Below are positions 15,609-24,389 of a DNA stretch of 64,000 nt, in pieces (the stretch's first letter is position 1; each line of letters starts with the position of its first letter). Source of the stretch: Streptomyces sp. NBC_01314 (GTDB taxonomy: Bacteria; Actinomycetota; Actinomycetes; Streptomycetales; Streptomycetaceae); contig NZ_CP108394.1 of the NCBI RefSeq assembly GCF_041435215.1, forward strand, positions 5,332,001 through 5,396,000. Direction: 5' to 3'. The notes below the pieces were generated by a model. That model saw only the letters and a list, made by a program, of their open reading frames with translations, ran no database searches and was not told the origin of the DNA. The position numbers and the translations under genes were made by a program.

Positions 15609-17567
15609 TCAGTTCGTCTGTCGGCAGTACAGGGCGTCGGGGGTGCGTGAGGAGCCCACGCGAGCCGTGTAGGCGATCCCGGCGGCGTACTCGTGGTCCG
15701 CGCACTGGCCCTTGTAGTGGCCCTGTGCGAAGTCGCCGCCCTTGGGGGTGGCGCCCCTGTTGTCACCGCGGTCGAACCAGACCGTGCGGCCACTCGTGCC
15801 GACGATCGAGCCGGGCGGTGCGGGCACACACAGGGCGGCGGAGACGGCGGCGCCGCGGACGCTGTAGCCGGTCAGGAAGTGGCCCTCGGGGCACTGGAGT
15901 TTGGTGTAGCCGCTCGCCCAGTCCCGGCCCGGTGTGACGTACCGCTCGTCGGCGACCACCTTGGGCCCGGCGGTCGGGTCCCATACGGGGCCGGCGGACA
16001 CGTTCGAGCACAGGCCCCGGTTGCCGGTGTGGCTCAGGCCGATCAGGCGCTGGCCGTCGGGGCAGACGGCCTTACGGGCGCCGGGGTCCCAGTCGGGCAG
16101 GGCGCGCATCCGCCGCGATGCGACGAAGTCGCCGTGGTCGGGGCTGAGCATCACCCAGTCCGCCACCGGGGCGACGCGGCCGGTGCGGCCCTGGGCCCCG
16201 ACGAGCCGGGTCCAGGCCGTGGCACGCCAGTCGTCCCCGTCGTACAGGCCCATGCGGTTGCCCGCCGCGTCCCAGTGGAGAAGGGCCCAGCCGTTGCCGG
16301 TGCGGTTCTCGTGCCAGCCGACGAGCGGCCAGTACGCGAAGTCGGCGTCGGCGCGGATCAACTGGTCGACGAAGTTCGCGAACCAGGCGCGCTGCCGGGC
16401 GCCGGTCTCCTCGCGGCCCCCGACGCCGAACTCGCTGATCCAGACGGGGGCGGTGAAGTGCCGGTCCTGTTCGCCGGTGACGAAGAACGCCTGACGGTTC
16501 AGTACGTCGATGAGTTCGGCGGGGGTCAGATCGCGGTAGCGGGCGTCGGTGGTCTCACCCGTTCCGGTGGCACCGCTGTGGTGGGGGCCGGTGTAGTCGT
16601 AGAAGTGGGCGGAGTACACGAGTTTGTCGGAGTCGACGAGCGTGTGCGAGAGGCGGCGTACGGGTTCCAGGGTGGGGCGTTCGTGCGGCAGGCCGTCGAC
16701 GGGGATGCCGGTCCAGTTGATGCCCTCGACGATGATCAGCAGATCGGGGTTGGCCTCCGTCAGGATGCGGTCGCCCACGCGCTGCGAGGCGGCGAACCAG
16801 TCGTGGTCGTCGCCGAGGCCCCAGTTGGGGTCGTCCCAGATGTCGCGGCGCACCTCGTTGTAGAGGTCCGCGCCGACGACGCGCTTGTTGTCCTGGTAGC
16901 GGCGGGCCATGAAGAGCCAGTCGTTCTCCCAGGTCTCGGTGGACCGGCTCGTGTTCCAGCGTTCGTTGCCGTCGACTCCGCAGCACCAACGGGTGGTGTT
17001 GGTGTGGTTGTTGAGAATCACGGCGAGGTCGGCGGCGGTGAGTGCGCGGACGACGGCGTCGTACACCTGGAGGGGCGTCCTGCCGCGCAGGGAGGGGTTG
17101 GCGGCGACGGCGTCGTCCGTGACGGGGACGCTGTCGTGGATCATCTCGTTGGAGAAGGGCAGCCGAACGCTGTTGATCCCGATCTCCCGGAAACCGGCGA
17201 TGATCTCGGCCATGGGGGCGCGGTCCAGACCGAGTGGTATCCGGCCGGAGTTCTCGCCCGCGTGGTGGTTCGCGTCCTGGTCCGCGCTCCCTGAACCGCC
17301 CCAAGTACCGCTCGCGCCATGCCAGTTGCCCGACCGCAGCTTGAAGCGGTCACCGTCCGCGTCGACGATCCAGCGCCCCCGCGTGCTGAGCGGTGCCGTC
17401 CAGTCGTCCGCCACGGTCACGGCGGTACCGGGCGGAGCGGCGGCGCCGGGGGCGGTCTCCTGTGCGGCCGCGGGGGCGGGCACCAGGGGCAGCAGGAGGA
17501 ACACGGCGGCCAGAGTGGCCCCGACGAAGGATCCGCGCACGGTCACCACCCACGAGGATTTTGTCAT
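15609..17567 (-). CDS. Secreted GH5 glycoside hydrolase with C-terminal Cys-repeat domain
   Basis: 652 aa. ATG 17567 gives a Sec signal peptide (ATLAAVFLLLPLVPAPAAA). The catalytic TIM barrel covers about residues 50-460: INSVRLPFSN, the acid/base Glu in ADLYNEVRRD, YSAHFYDY, and the nucleophile Glu in VWISEFGVGG. These fit the cellulase (GH5) clan. The last about 170 residues are three copies of a Cys-bounded motif of the form CPxGxxLxGxS...LC (VCPDGQRLIGLSHTG, QCPEGHFLTGYSVRG, QCADHEYAAGIAYTA). This resembles no carbohydrate-binding module I know. The substrate is probably beta-glucan, but this is not certain. Confidence 0.88.
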   Translation of the reverse strand: MTKSSWVVTVRGSFVGATLAAVFLLLPLVPAPAAAQETAPGAAAPPGTAVTVADDWTAPLSTRGRWIVDADGDRFKLRSGNWHGASGTWGGSGSADQDANHHAGENSGRIPLGLDRAPMAEIIAGFREIGINSVRLPFSNEMIHDSVPVTDDAVAANPSLRGRTPLQVYDAVVRALTAADLAVILNNHTNTTRWCCGVDGNERWNTSRSTETWENDWLFMARRYQDNKRVVGADLYNEVRRDIWDDPNWGLGDDHDWFAASQRVGDRILTEANPDLLIIVEGINWTGIPVDGLPHERPTLEPVRRLSHTLVDSDKLVYSAHFYDYTGPHHSGATGTGETTDARYRDLTPAELIDVLNRQAFFVTGEQDRHFTAPVWISEFGVGGREETGARQRAWFANFVDQLIRADADFAYWPLVGWHENRTGNGWALLHWDAAGNRMGLYDGDDWRATAWTRLVGAQGRTGRVAPVADWVMLSPDHGDFVASRRMRALPDWDPGARKAVCPDGQRLIGLSHTGNRGLCSNVSAGPVWDPTAGPKVVADERYVTPGRDWASGYTKLQCPEGHFLTGYSVRGAAVSAALCVPAPPGSIVGTSGRTVWFDRGDNRGATPKGGDFAQGHYKGQCADHEYAAGIAYTARVGSSRTPDALYCRQTN

Positions 17568-17905
17568 GGCAGCGTCATCATGGCGGGCGGCGTGGGATTG
17601 GTCCAGGCCTGTGCGCGGCTTCCTGTGCGGACGGCCCTGGCCGGCGGCGGCCGCCGGGCGCGGCTGCTCCTCGCCCTGATCCCCGCGTTCGAGAGCAGTC
17701 CCCACGGAGGTGCGGCGATCGCCGAGGACCTGACGGGCCGGGGTGCAACGCCCTCGTCGAGCACCGGCTTCCCTGACGGTTCACCCGCCCCGGGCGGCCG
17801 TCGAACTACGACTACCCGTTCCCCACGGCGGGCCGAGCCGCACGGCGGCCTCACGCCCGCCCGCCCGTCCGCCCGTCCGCTCACTCACCGCTCGCTCCAC
17901 GACGA
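17568..17905. other. Intergenic gap of about 340 bp, no supported gene
   Basis: Frames are open on both strands because GC is very high, but none has a ribosome site plus a recognisable protein. One forward frame reads LLLALIPAFESSPHGG before breaking, which could be a decayed gene end; this is too weak to call. Confidence 0.45.
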
Positions 17906-17933
17906 GACCCCAGGCCGTCGCCGGCCTGGGGTC
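17906..17933 (-). terminator. Hairpin terminator after the small secreted-type gene
   Basis: Perfect 11-bp stem GACCCCAGGCC / GGCCTGGGGTC with a 6-nt loop, 60 nt downstream of the minus-strand stop at 17994. There is no clear T-run, as is common in Streptomyces. Confidence 0.7.
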
Positions 17934-17993
17934 CGTCTGTCGCCGTTTCGTCTGCCGCCGTTCGTGGCGGGGTACCTCGGCTCGGGTTCCGGG

Positions 17994-18260
17994 TCAGCCG
18001 GCGTGGTTCAGCAGGTTGCCGTTCGCGCAGTGGTTGGTCGTGTCGCCGGTCCAGGCGCCACCCACCGGGACCACTGCGAGCTCCTGGAAGCAGACGGCGG
18101 CCGCGCTGAAGTTCCAGTTGTTCGCGGCGTTCGCTCCGGAACCGAAGTTGCTGTCGGCCCCAACGACGCCGCCCACCATCAGGGCACGCCCTCGCTCCCC
18201 GCTCGCTCCCGAATCGCACTGGCCCGCGTCAGCCGCTTGACTACGCTGGACGGAAGGCAT
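17994..18260 (-). CDS. Small secreted-type protein, apparently lacking its signal peptide
   Basis: 88 aa from ATG 18260, or 61 aa from ATG 18179. The C-terminal part (ADSNFGSGANAANNWNFS, AVCFQELAVVPV, TGDTTNHCANGNLLNH) looks like small Streptomyces exported proteins with two Cys and a polar, Asn-rich mature region. Such proteins normally begin with a signal peptide, but neither start here gives one. Either the gene is 5'-truncated (pseudogene) or the start is misplaced. A terminator lies downstream. The family is not recognised with certainty. Confidence 0.45.
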   Translation of the reverse strand: MPSVQRSQAADAGQCDSGASGERGRALMVGGVVGADSNFGSGANAANNWNFSAAAVCFQELAVVPVGGAWTGDTTNHCANGNLLNHAG

Positions 18261-18313
18261 TCATAGCGGGGCAAGATTGGGCAATTTTCCTAAGAAACCC
18301 TAAGGAATCGAAA

Positions 18314-19456
18314 ATGGGTCTCGGTGTCGGCCTGTCGGCCGTGAAGCGAAGGTCCCTCAGCCGGGCGGGTGCGGCGGCCGTGGTAGCCGTCGGCCTGGTC
18401 CTGACCGGGGCGTGTGGCGAAGGCGGGGGCAGCGGGAGCGGGGGTGGGGGCGGGGGCGGGAGCGGGGGTGACAGCCTCACCGTCGGCGTGCTGCTCCCGG
18501 GTGGCGGAGCCTCTCGCTTCGGGCAGTTCGACCGGCCCCTGATCGAGAAGAAGCTGAAAGAGCTGTGCCCGGACTGCCCGGCGGCGACCGTCGCCGCCAC
18601 GGCCGAGCCAGCGGTCCAGCGCCAGCAGCTCGACGCCATGATCACCCGGGGTGTGGACGTGCTGATCGTCGCCGCCGTCGACGCCAAGGCGCTGCGCTCT
18701 TCGGTGGAGGCCGCGGACCGGGCCGGTATCCCCGTCGTCGCCTATGACCGGCTCGCCCAGGGACCCATCTCGGGATACGTCACCTTCGACGGAGAGGTCG
18801 TCGGCAGGCTCCAGGGCGAGGCGCTCCTGAAGGCCATGGGCGACAAGGCGGACGGCGGCCAGATCGTCATGATGAACGGCGCCACGACCGACCCCAACGC
18901 CGGCTGGTACAAGCGCGGCGCGCTCTCCGTCCTGGAGGGCAAGGTACGGATCGGCAAGTCGTACGACACCGTCGGATGGCGGCCGGAGAACGCCTACGTC
19001 AACATGAGCGGCGCCATCTCCGCCCTGGGAGCGAACAACATCGACGGCGTCCTGGCCGCCAACGACAGCCTCGCCGGCGCCGTGGTCTCCGCCTTCGGCG
19101 CCAGCGGGGTCAGCCCGCCGCCCCCGGTCACCGGCCAGGACGCCGATCTCGCGGCCACGCAGCGCATCGTCAAGGGCGACCAGTACATGACCATCTACAA
19201 GCCGTTCAAGCCCGCGGCCGACGCCGCCGTCGAGATGGCGGTCGCCCTGGGGCGCGACGAGAGCGTCGACTCCATCGCCACCGGCACCGTCGACAGCCCC
19301 ACCGACAAGGACATCCCGGCGGTCCTGCTCCCGTCGGTCCCGGTGACGGTCGGCAACATCGAGGACACTCTGGTCAAGGACGGTATGTACACCATCGCCC
19401 AGATCTGCACCCCGAAGCTCCGGCCCGCCTGCGACAAGGCCGGACTCACCCCATGA
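18314..19456 (+). CDS. Sugar ABC transporter substrate-binding lipoprotein
   Basis: 380 aa. ATG 18314 follows AAGGAATCG. Lipobox LTGAC gives Cys34, followed by a Gly/Ser tether. It is a type I sugar-binding fold: SLTVGVLLPG, GVDVLIVAAVDA, PVVAYDRL, and GQDADLAATQRIVKGDQYMTIYKP near the C-terminus, as in XylF/FrcB relatives. It is the first gene of a three-gene operon with an ATPase and a permease (80 nt and then overlap). It is a paralogue of the orphan binder at 9694-10782. The likely cargo is a pentose or hexose; the exact sugar cannot be read from sequence. Confidence 0.92.
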   Translation: MGLGVGLSAVKRRSLSRAGAAAVVAVGLVLTGACGEGGGSGSGGGGGGGSGGDSLTVGVLLPGGGASRFGQFDRPLIEKKLKELCPDCPAATVAATAEPAVQRQQLDAMITRGVDVLIVAAVDAKALRSSVEAADRAGIPVVAYDRLAQGPISGYVTFDGEVVGRLQGEALLKAMGDKADGGQIVMMNGATTDPNAGWYKRGALSVLEGKVRIGKSYDTVGWRPENAYVNMSGAISALGANNIDGVLAANDSLAGAVVSAFGASGVSPPPPVTGQDADLAATQRIVKGDQYMTIYKPFKPAADAAVEMAVALGRDESVDSIATGTVDSPTDKDIPAVLLPSVPVTVGNIEDTLVKDGMYTIAQICTPKLRPACDKAGLTP

Positions 19457-19536
19457 TCACCCCATGAACACCCCGTGATCGCCGTGATCGCCGTGATCCG
19501 CATGAGCCTCATCAGCCTCATCCAGGAGGTGGCCCC

Positions 19537-20313
19537 GTGGTTCAGCCCCTGCTGGCGCTGCGCGGCGTGTCCAAACGCTTCGCCGCCGTCCAGGCGCTGG
19601 TGGACGTCGAACTGGAGATCAGGGCCGGGGAGGTGGTCGCCCTGGTGGGCGACAACGCGGCCGGGAAGTCCACCCTGGTCAAGGTGATCTCGGGGGTCGG
19701 TCCCGCCGACAAGGGGGTCATCGAGTGGGAGGGCACCACCGTCCAGATCCGGCGGCCCCAGGACGCCCAGCTCCTCGGGATCGCGGCCGTCTACCAGGAC
19801 CTCGCGATGTGCGGCAACCTCGATGTCGTCGGCAACCTCTTCCTCGGCCGGGAGATCCACCGGTTCGGCGTCCTCGACGAGGTGGAGATGGAGCGGCGGA
19901 CCCGCGAGCTGCTGCGCACCCTCTCCATCCGCATCCCCGACGTGCGCGTGCCGCTCGCCACCCTGTCCGGCGGGCAGCGCCAGGTCGTCGCGATCACCCG
20001 CTCGTTCGTCAGCGCGCCCAGGCTGCTCCTGCTCGACGAACCCACCGCCTCCCTGGGCCTCGAACAGACCAACCAGCTCCTCGACCTCATCGAGGAACTG
20101 CGCGACCAGGGCACCGGGGTGCTCCTCATCAGCCACAACATGGGGGACATCAAAGCCGTCGCCGACCGGATCGCCGTCCTGCGCCTCGGCCGCAACAACG
20201 GCCTCTTCAACGTGAGCACCACCTCGCAGGAGCAGATCATCTCCTCCATCACCGGCGCGGTGGACAACACCGCCCAGCACCGTCCCACCGACCCGGAGGA
20301 GACGTGGCCGTGA
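19537..20313 (+). CDS. Sugar ABC transporter ATPase, single nucleotide-binding domain
   Basis: 258 aa from GTG 19537 after CCAGGAGG. Walker A VGDNAAGKSTLVK, Q-loop AAVYQDLAM, signature LSGGQRQVV, Walker B LLLLDEPTAS and H-loop SHN are all present. Ribose- and xylose-type ATPases are usually tandem duplicated (about 500 aa); this single domain matches the FrcA fructose-type subgroup, so the transporter should use a homodimer. Its stop overlaps the permease GTG. Confidence 0.93.
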   Translation: MVQPLLALRGVSKRFAAVQALVDVELEIRAGEVVALVGDNAAGKSTLVKVISGVGPADKGVIEWEGTTVQIRRPQDAQLLGIAAVYQDLAMCGNLDVVGNLFLGREIHRFGVLDEVEMERRTRELLRTLSIRIPDVRVPLATLSGGQRQVVAITRSFVSAPRLLLLDEPTASLGLEQTNQLLDLIEELRDQGTGVLLISHNMGDIKAVADRIAVLRLGRNNGLFNVSTTSQEQIISSITGAVDNTAQHRPTDPEETWP

Positions 20314-21608
20314 GGTGGAGAGGGAGAGGGCAGGGGAAGAGGACGGAGAAGGGGACGGCGAAGGAAACGGGAACGGGGACGGGAACGGGAAGCCCGCGGG
20401 AAGGCGGACAGCGGTGGTACGGCGAGCGTCCCCGCGCGTACGCCCGTGCCGTCCGCCACCACCTGCACGAAGGTGAGCTGGGCCCGGCGCCGGCCCTGCT
20501 CGCTCTCGCCGTGACCTGGATCGTCTTCCAGAGCCTCAACGAGAACTTCCTCTCACCACGCAACCTGTCCGTCCTCAGCGTGGAGATCGTCGGCACCGGC
20601 ATGGTCGCCGTCGGCGTCGTCTTCGTGCTGCTGATCGGCGAGATCGACCTGTCGGTGGGCTCGCTGGCCGGGCTGTCGGGCGCCATGTTCGCGGCGCTGA
20701 ACGTGAACCACGGCATGCCGGAAGGGCTCGCCGTACTCGTCGCGGTGGCCTGCGGCGCGGCGGCCGGGGCCCTCCACGGGTTCGTCTTCACCAGGATCGG
20801 CGTGCCCGCGTTCGTCGTCACCCTCGCGGGTCTGCTGGCCTGGAACGGCCTGATGCTCTATCTGCTGGGGCCGGAGAGCTCCATCAGTTTCAGCAGCGAC
20901 GGGCTGGTCGCCGAGCTGACCCGCCGCTCCTTCGGCTCACCCGCCGTCACCTACGGCCTGGCCGCGCTCGGCCCGGCCGCGTATCTCCTCCTCTGCCACC
21001 GCGACCGCGGGCGCCGGGCCGCCGCCGGGATGCCCTACCGGGCGAGGGCCGGTATCTGGGTGCGTACGGCGCTGCTCGCGGTGGTCGCGTTCACCACGGT
21101 CTATGTACTGGACCGGTTCGAGGGCCTGCCGCTGGCGCTGCTGATCTTCCTCGGCGTCATCGTCGCCTCGGACCTCCTGCTGCGCCGCACGGTGTACGGC
21201 CGGCAGGTCCTCGCGCTGGGCAGCGGTGTGGAGGCGGCCCGGCGGTCCGGCGTCGACGTGTCGCGCGTACGCATCGCGGTGTTCCTGGTGTCGGGGACCA
21301 TGGCCGCGGTCGGCGGTCTGTTCGTCGCGTCGCGGCTCACCTCGGCGACCCAGGTCCCGGGCTCCGGCATGCTGCTGATCAACGCGATCGCCGCCGCCGT
21401 CATCGGGGGCACCAGCCTGTTCGGCGGCCGCGGCTCCACCTGGTCCGCGCTGCTGGGCGTGCTCATCATCCAGTCGATCGCCTCCGGCATGGCACTGCTG
21501 GGGGTCCAGCCCGCGGTCCAGTTCATGATCACCGGCGGGGTGCTGCTGGTCGCGGTGGTCTTCGACTCCCTGGCCCGCCGCGCGGCGGAGTCCCGCGGCC
21601 GGGCCTGA
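20310..21608 (+). CDS. Sugar ABC transporter permease (FrcC/XylH-like)
   Basis: 432 aa. GTG 20310 overlaps the ATPase stop (GTGA). A low-complexity basic/Gly/Thr segment (about 30 residues) precedes about ten membrane helices. BPD_transp_2 hallmarks: LIGEIDLSVGSLAGLSG, a Gly-rich GVPAFVVTLAGLLAWNG, and INAIAAAVIGGTSLFGGRGS near the C-terminus. A central loop is longer than in RbsC (about 35 residues of Arg/Ala-rich sequence), as in XylH. With the two preceding genes it forms a complete high-affinity sugar importer. Confidence 0.92.
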   Translation: MRWRGRGQGKRTEKGTAKETGTGTGTGSPREGGQRWYGERPRAYARAVRHHLHEGELGPAPALLALAVTWIVFQSLNENFLSPRNLSVLSVEIVGTGMVAVGVVFVLLIGEIDLSVGSLAGLSGAMFAALNVNHGMPEGLAVLVAVACGAAAGALHGFVFTRIGVPAFVVTLAGLLAWNGLMLYLLGPESSISFSSDGLVAELTRRSFGSPAVTYGLAALGPAAYLLLCHRDRGRRAAAGMPYRARAGIWVRTALLAVVAFTTVYVLDRFEGLPLALLIFLGVIVASDLLLRRTVYGRQVLALGSGVEAARRSGVDVSRVRIAVFLVSGTMAAVGGLFVASRLTSATQVPGSGMLLINAIAAAVIGGTSLFGGRGSTWSALLGVLIIQSIASGMALLGVQPAVQFMITGGVLLVAVVFDSLARRAAESRGRA

Positions 21609-21772
21609 CGGCGATGAGTTCCGGCTGGATCAGGAGTCTGTATCAGGAGCCTGGTGTCAGGAACCTGTTCCGGTGACCGCTGTAGATACCCCGTAGGACG
21701 CCGCCGTAGTAGACCGCCCGGCACCGTCCGGCACCGCCCTCCACCGTCCGGCACGAGACACACGGAGAACCC

Positions 21773-22597
21773 ATGACGACCGCACCGAACGATCCGACGA
21801 CCACACCGAAAGACTCGGCCATCGCACCGAACGACCCGGCCACCGCGCTGCCCGGCCGCCCGCCCGTCGTCGACCTGGCCACCTGGCAGGCCGCGCGCGA
21901 CGAGTTGCTGGTCCGCGAGAAGGCCCACACCCGCGAGGGCGACGCCCTCGCGGCGGCCCGCCGCCGGCTGCCGATGGTGGAGTTCGACGGGACGGTCGAG
22001 GTCGTCGGCCCCGAGGGCCCGGTCCCGTTCCTCGACCTGTTCGAGGGCCGCGACGAGCTCGTGGTGTACCAGCACATGTGGTACGACGGCGCGCCGCACC
22101 AGGGGCAGTGCGAGGGCTGCACCACCACGGCCTGGCACCTGAAGGACGCCGTCTACCTCAACGCCCGCGGCGTCTCGTTCGCCGTCCTGACCACGGGCCC
22201 TTGGGACGAGGTGGCCGCGTACACCGAGTTCATGGGCTACACCCAGCCCTGGTACTCGGTGCGCGACGTGGCCGCGCCGGTCGGCGGCGACATGGGGTAC
22301 CTCACCTGCTTCCTGCGCGACGGCGACCGCGTGTTCCTCACCTACTCCACGACGGGCCGCGGCAACGAGCGGGTGAACGGGTCCCTCGGCCTGCTCGACC
22401 TGACGCCCTACGGCCGTGGCGAGGCGTGGGAGGACAACCCCGAGGGTTGGCCCGAGGGGCGCGGCCCGTGCTGGTCCTGGCGCTCGGACGTGGACGGCAA
22501 CCCCACCTGGGGCCCGACCAGCCGCCCCGTACCGCAGTGGACCCGCCCCGGCGCGACCCCCGTGGAGACCCTCGGCCGAAGCGGCCACCACCACTGA
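21773..22597 (+). CDS. DUF899 (thioredoxin-like) family protein
   Basis: 274 aa from ATG 21773 after GGAGA. DUF899 proteins are thioredoxin-fold relatives. Visible family features are the ARDELLVREKAHTREGD helix, LFEGRDELVVYQHMW, the CxxC-like pair in GQCEGCTTT, and YLTCFLRDGDRVFLTYST towards the end. The first about 25 residues are a repetitive Asn-Asp-Pro/Thr stretch unlike the rest. A redox role is only suggested by the fold. It is convergent with the TetR gene, 19 nt between stops. Confidence 0.88.
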   Translation: MTTAPNDPTTTPKDSAIAPNDPATALPGRPPVVDLATWQAARDELLVREKAHTREGDALAAARRRLPMVEFDGTVEVVGPEGPVPFLDLFEGRDELVVYQHMWYDGAPHQGQCEGCTTTAWHLKDAVYLNARGVSFAVLTTGPWDEVAAYTEFMGYTQPWYSVRDVAAPVGGDMGYLTCFLRDGDRVFLTYSTTGRGNERVNGSLGLLDLTPYGRGEAWEDNPEGWPEGRGPCWSWRSDVDGNPTWGPTSRPVPQWTRPGATPVETLGRSGHHH

Positions 22598-22616
22598 CGC
22601 ACCTTCCTCGACGGAG

Positions 22617-23225
22617 TCACGCCCGGGTCCCCGGGTCGCTCATCCGCAGGACGAGCCGCAGGGTGTCGGTCAGGACGGCGGTGGGGACGGAGGGGTCGGC
22701 GACGCGCTGGACGCCGAGGCCGATGCCCAGGCTGAGGAGGGCCATCGCGGCCCGGTCGGCGGGCATGGCCGGGGGGACGCCCAGCTCCTGGGCGAGCGCG
22801 TCGAGCAGCTGGGCCAGGGCCTCGCGGATCACGGCGACGCGCGCGGTGATCTCCTGCCGCAGCTCGGCGTCGTGACGCGCGCTGGTGAGGAACTCGACCT
22901 CCAGCGTGGTCCAGGCCTCGTCGCCGATATGTCCCTCGGCCCAGGCGGCGAAGGCCGCCAGGCGGTCGTCGAGGGCGGCCTCGCCCATCACGGCGTCCGT
23001 GAGCAGCGCCAGCTGTTCGGCCCGGATGTCGTCGAGCGCGGCGAGGCACAGGTGGTCCTTGCTGCGGAAGTTGGAGTAGACGGCGCCCTTGGAGTAGCCG
23101 GCCGTCTCCGCGACGTCGCTGAGCGAGGTGGCGGCGTACCCGTGGGAGAGGAACAGCTGCCGCGCGGTGGCGACGAGCCGCTCACGCGTGCGTTCCTGAC
23201 TCTCGACGCGGCTGAGGCGGGCCAT
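22617..23225 (-). CDS. TetR-family transcriptional repressor
   Basis: 202 aa from ATG 23225. The N-terminal HTH is canonical: TARQLFLSHGYAATSLSDVAETAGYSKGAVYSNFRSKDHL (split across residues 20-60), followed by an all-helical ligand domain. It is divergent from the patatin/monooxygenase pair, with an inverted repeat in between, so control of that pair and of itself is likely. The ligand is unknown, perhaps a ketone or fatty compound handled by the neighbouring enzymes. Confidence 0.93.
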   Translation of the reverse strand: MARLSRVESQERTRERLVATARQLFLSHGYAATSLSDVAETAGYSKGAVYSNFRSKDHLCLAALDDIRAEQLALLTDAVMGEAALDDRLAAFAAWAEGHIGDEAWTTLEVEFLTSARHDAELRQEITARVAVIREALAQLLDALAQELGVPPAMPADRAAMALLSLGIGLGVQRVADPSVPTAVLTDTLRLVLRMSDPGTRA

Positions 23226-23331
23226 GTCTCGCTCCCTCTCCCGTCCTGCGCGGCGTTCTCAGGGAACCTCCCGCGGTTCCGCACTCTCCCAGCCCCCGGA
23301 TCCTAACTCCGGCAGGTCTGTCCACCGCTTT

Positions 23332-23350
23332 CGGATACCGCTAGTATCCG
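23332..23350. promoter_or_regulatory. Candidate TetR operator
   Basis: Perfect 7-bp inverted repeat CGGATAC-N5-GTATCCG in the 164-bp gap between the TetR gene and the divergent patatin gene. A further half-site GGTATCC lies at about 23360. It is 40 nt before the patatin start. Confidence 0.7.
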
Positions 23351-23389
23351 GATCTCGCCGGTATCCCGAATGGGCGGAGAGAGACCTCA

Positions 23390-24388
23390 GTGACCGCGAC
23401 GAGCACACGAACGACCCCTTCCCGCACGACCCCCTCCCGGGGACTGGTACTGGGCTGCGGCGGAACGCTCGGCGCGGCCTGGACGACCGGCGCCCTGCAC
23501 TCGCTCCGGCAGGCCACGCGCTGGGACCCGCGCGACGCGGAGGTCCTGGTGGGCACCTCCGCCGGGGCCGAGGTGGCGGCGATGCTCGGTGCCGGTGTCG
23601 GCGTGGAGGAGCTGCTGGCCGCGCAGCTGGGCCGGCAGGACGCCCGCCCGGAACTCCTCCGGCACTTCGCCGCCCCGCCCCGCGCGCTTCCGCCCCGGCC
23701 CGCGGCCTTCCTGGGATCGCCCAGGCTCGCCCGCCACGCGCTGGGCCGCACCGCTCCCGCGCTGGCCGGGCTGTCCGGTCTGCTGCCCCAGGGCCGCGGC
23801 GACGCCCGCTGGTTGACGGCCCTCGCTGATTCCCTGACGCCTCCCGGACAGTGGGTCCGGCATCCGGCGACCTGGCTGGTGGCCACCGACTTCGACACGG
23901 GCCGCCGTACCGTCTTCGGGCACCCCGACACCTCGCCGGTAGCCCTGCGGGACGCGCTGCGGGCGTCCTGGGCCGTGCCGGGCTGGTTCCCGCCCGTACG
24001 CGTCGGAGGCCGGCGCTACGCCGACGGCGGCATCCTCTCCACCGCCTCCGCCGACCTCCTGGTCCCGAGGAGGCTCGACGAGGTGTACGTCATCGCGCCG
24101 ATGAGCTCCCGCTCCCCCGGACCGCGCCGGGGGCTCGGCCGGGCGGAGGCGCTGCTGCGCCGCGTCATGACCCGCACGCTCGACGCGGAGTGCGCCGCGC
24201 TGCGGGCGGCGGGCACCCGGGTCGTCCGGATCGAGCCCACCGCCGCCGACCTGGAGGTGATGGGCGGCAACTTCATGGACCCCCGGCGCCGCCTGACGGT
24301 CCTGGAGACGTCCCTGCGCACCACCCGAGCCCTCGTCCGCGAGGCCGTATGCGCCGCCGCCGCCGCCGACGCCCGGACAGGAGCCTGA
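23390..24388 (+). CDS. Patatin-like phospholipase/esterase
   Basis: 332 aa from GTG 23390. The catalytic dyad is visible: Ser in the VGTSAG elbow (GxSxG) and Asp in RYADGG, with the oxyanion stretch LGCGGTLGAAW upstream. It has no signal peptide; it is cytoplasmic. It ends one base before the monooxygenase start, so the pair is translationally coupled. A BVMO converts ketones to esters or lactones, and an esterase would then open them, so a joint ketone or terpenoid/fatty-ketone catabolic step is a reasonable inference. Confidence 0.9.
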   Translation: MTATSTRTTPSRTTPSRGLVLGCGGTLGAAWTTGALHSLRQATRWDPRDAEVLVGTSAGAEVAAMLGAGVGVEELLAAQLGRQDARPELLRHFAAPPRALPPRPAAFLGSPRLARHALGRTAPALAGLSGLLPQGRGDARWLTALADSLTPPGQWVRHPATWLVATDFDTGRRTVFGHPDTSPVALRDALRASWAVPGWFPPVRVGGRRYADGGILSTASADLLVPRRLDEVYVIAPMSSRSPGPRRGLGRAEALLRRVMTRTLDAECAALRAAGTRVVRIEPTAADLEVMGGNFMDPRRRLTVLETSLRTTRALVREAVCAAAAADARTGA

Positions 24389-24389
24389 G

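Noticed and set aside
19725..20310. Extending the permease frame upstream to 19725
   Set aside because: That part overlaps the ATPase gene in another frame; the GTG overlapping the ATPase stop gives the expected permease start.
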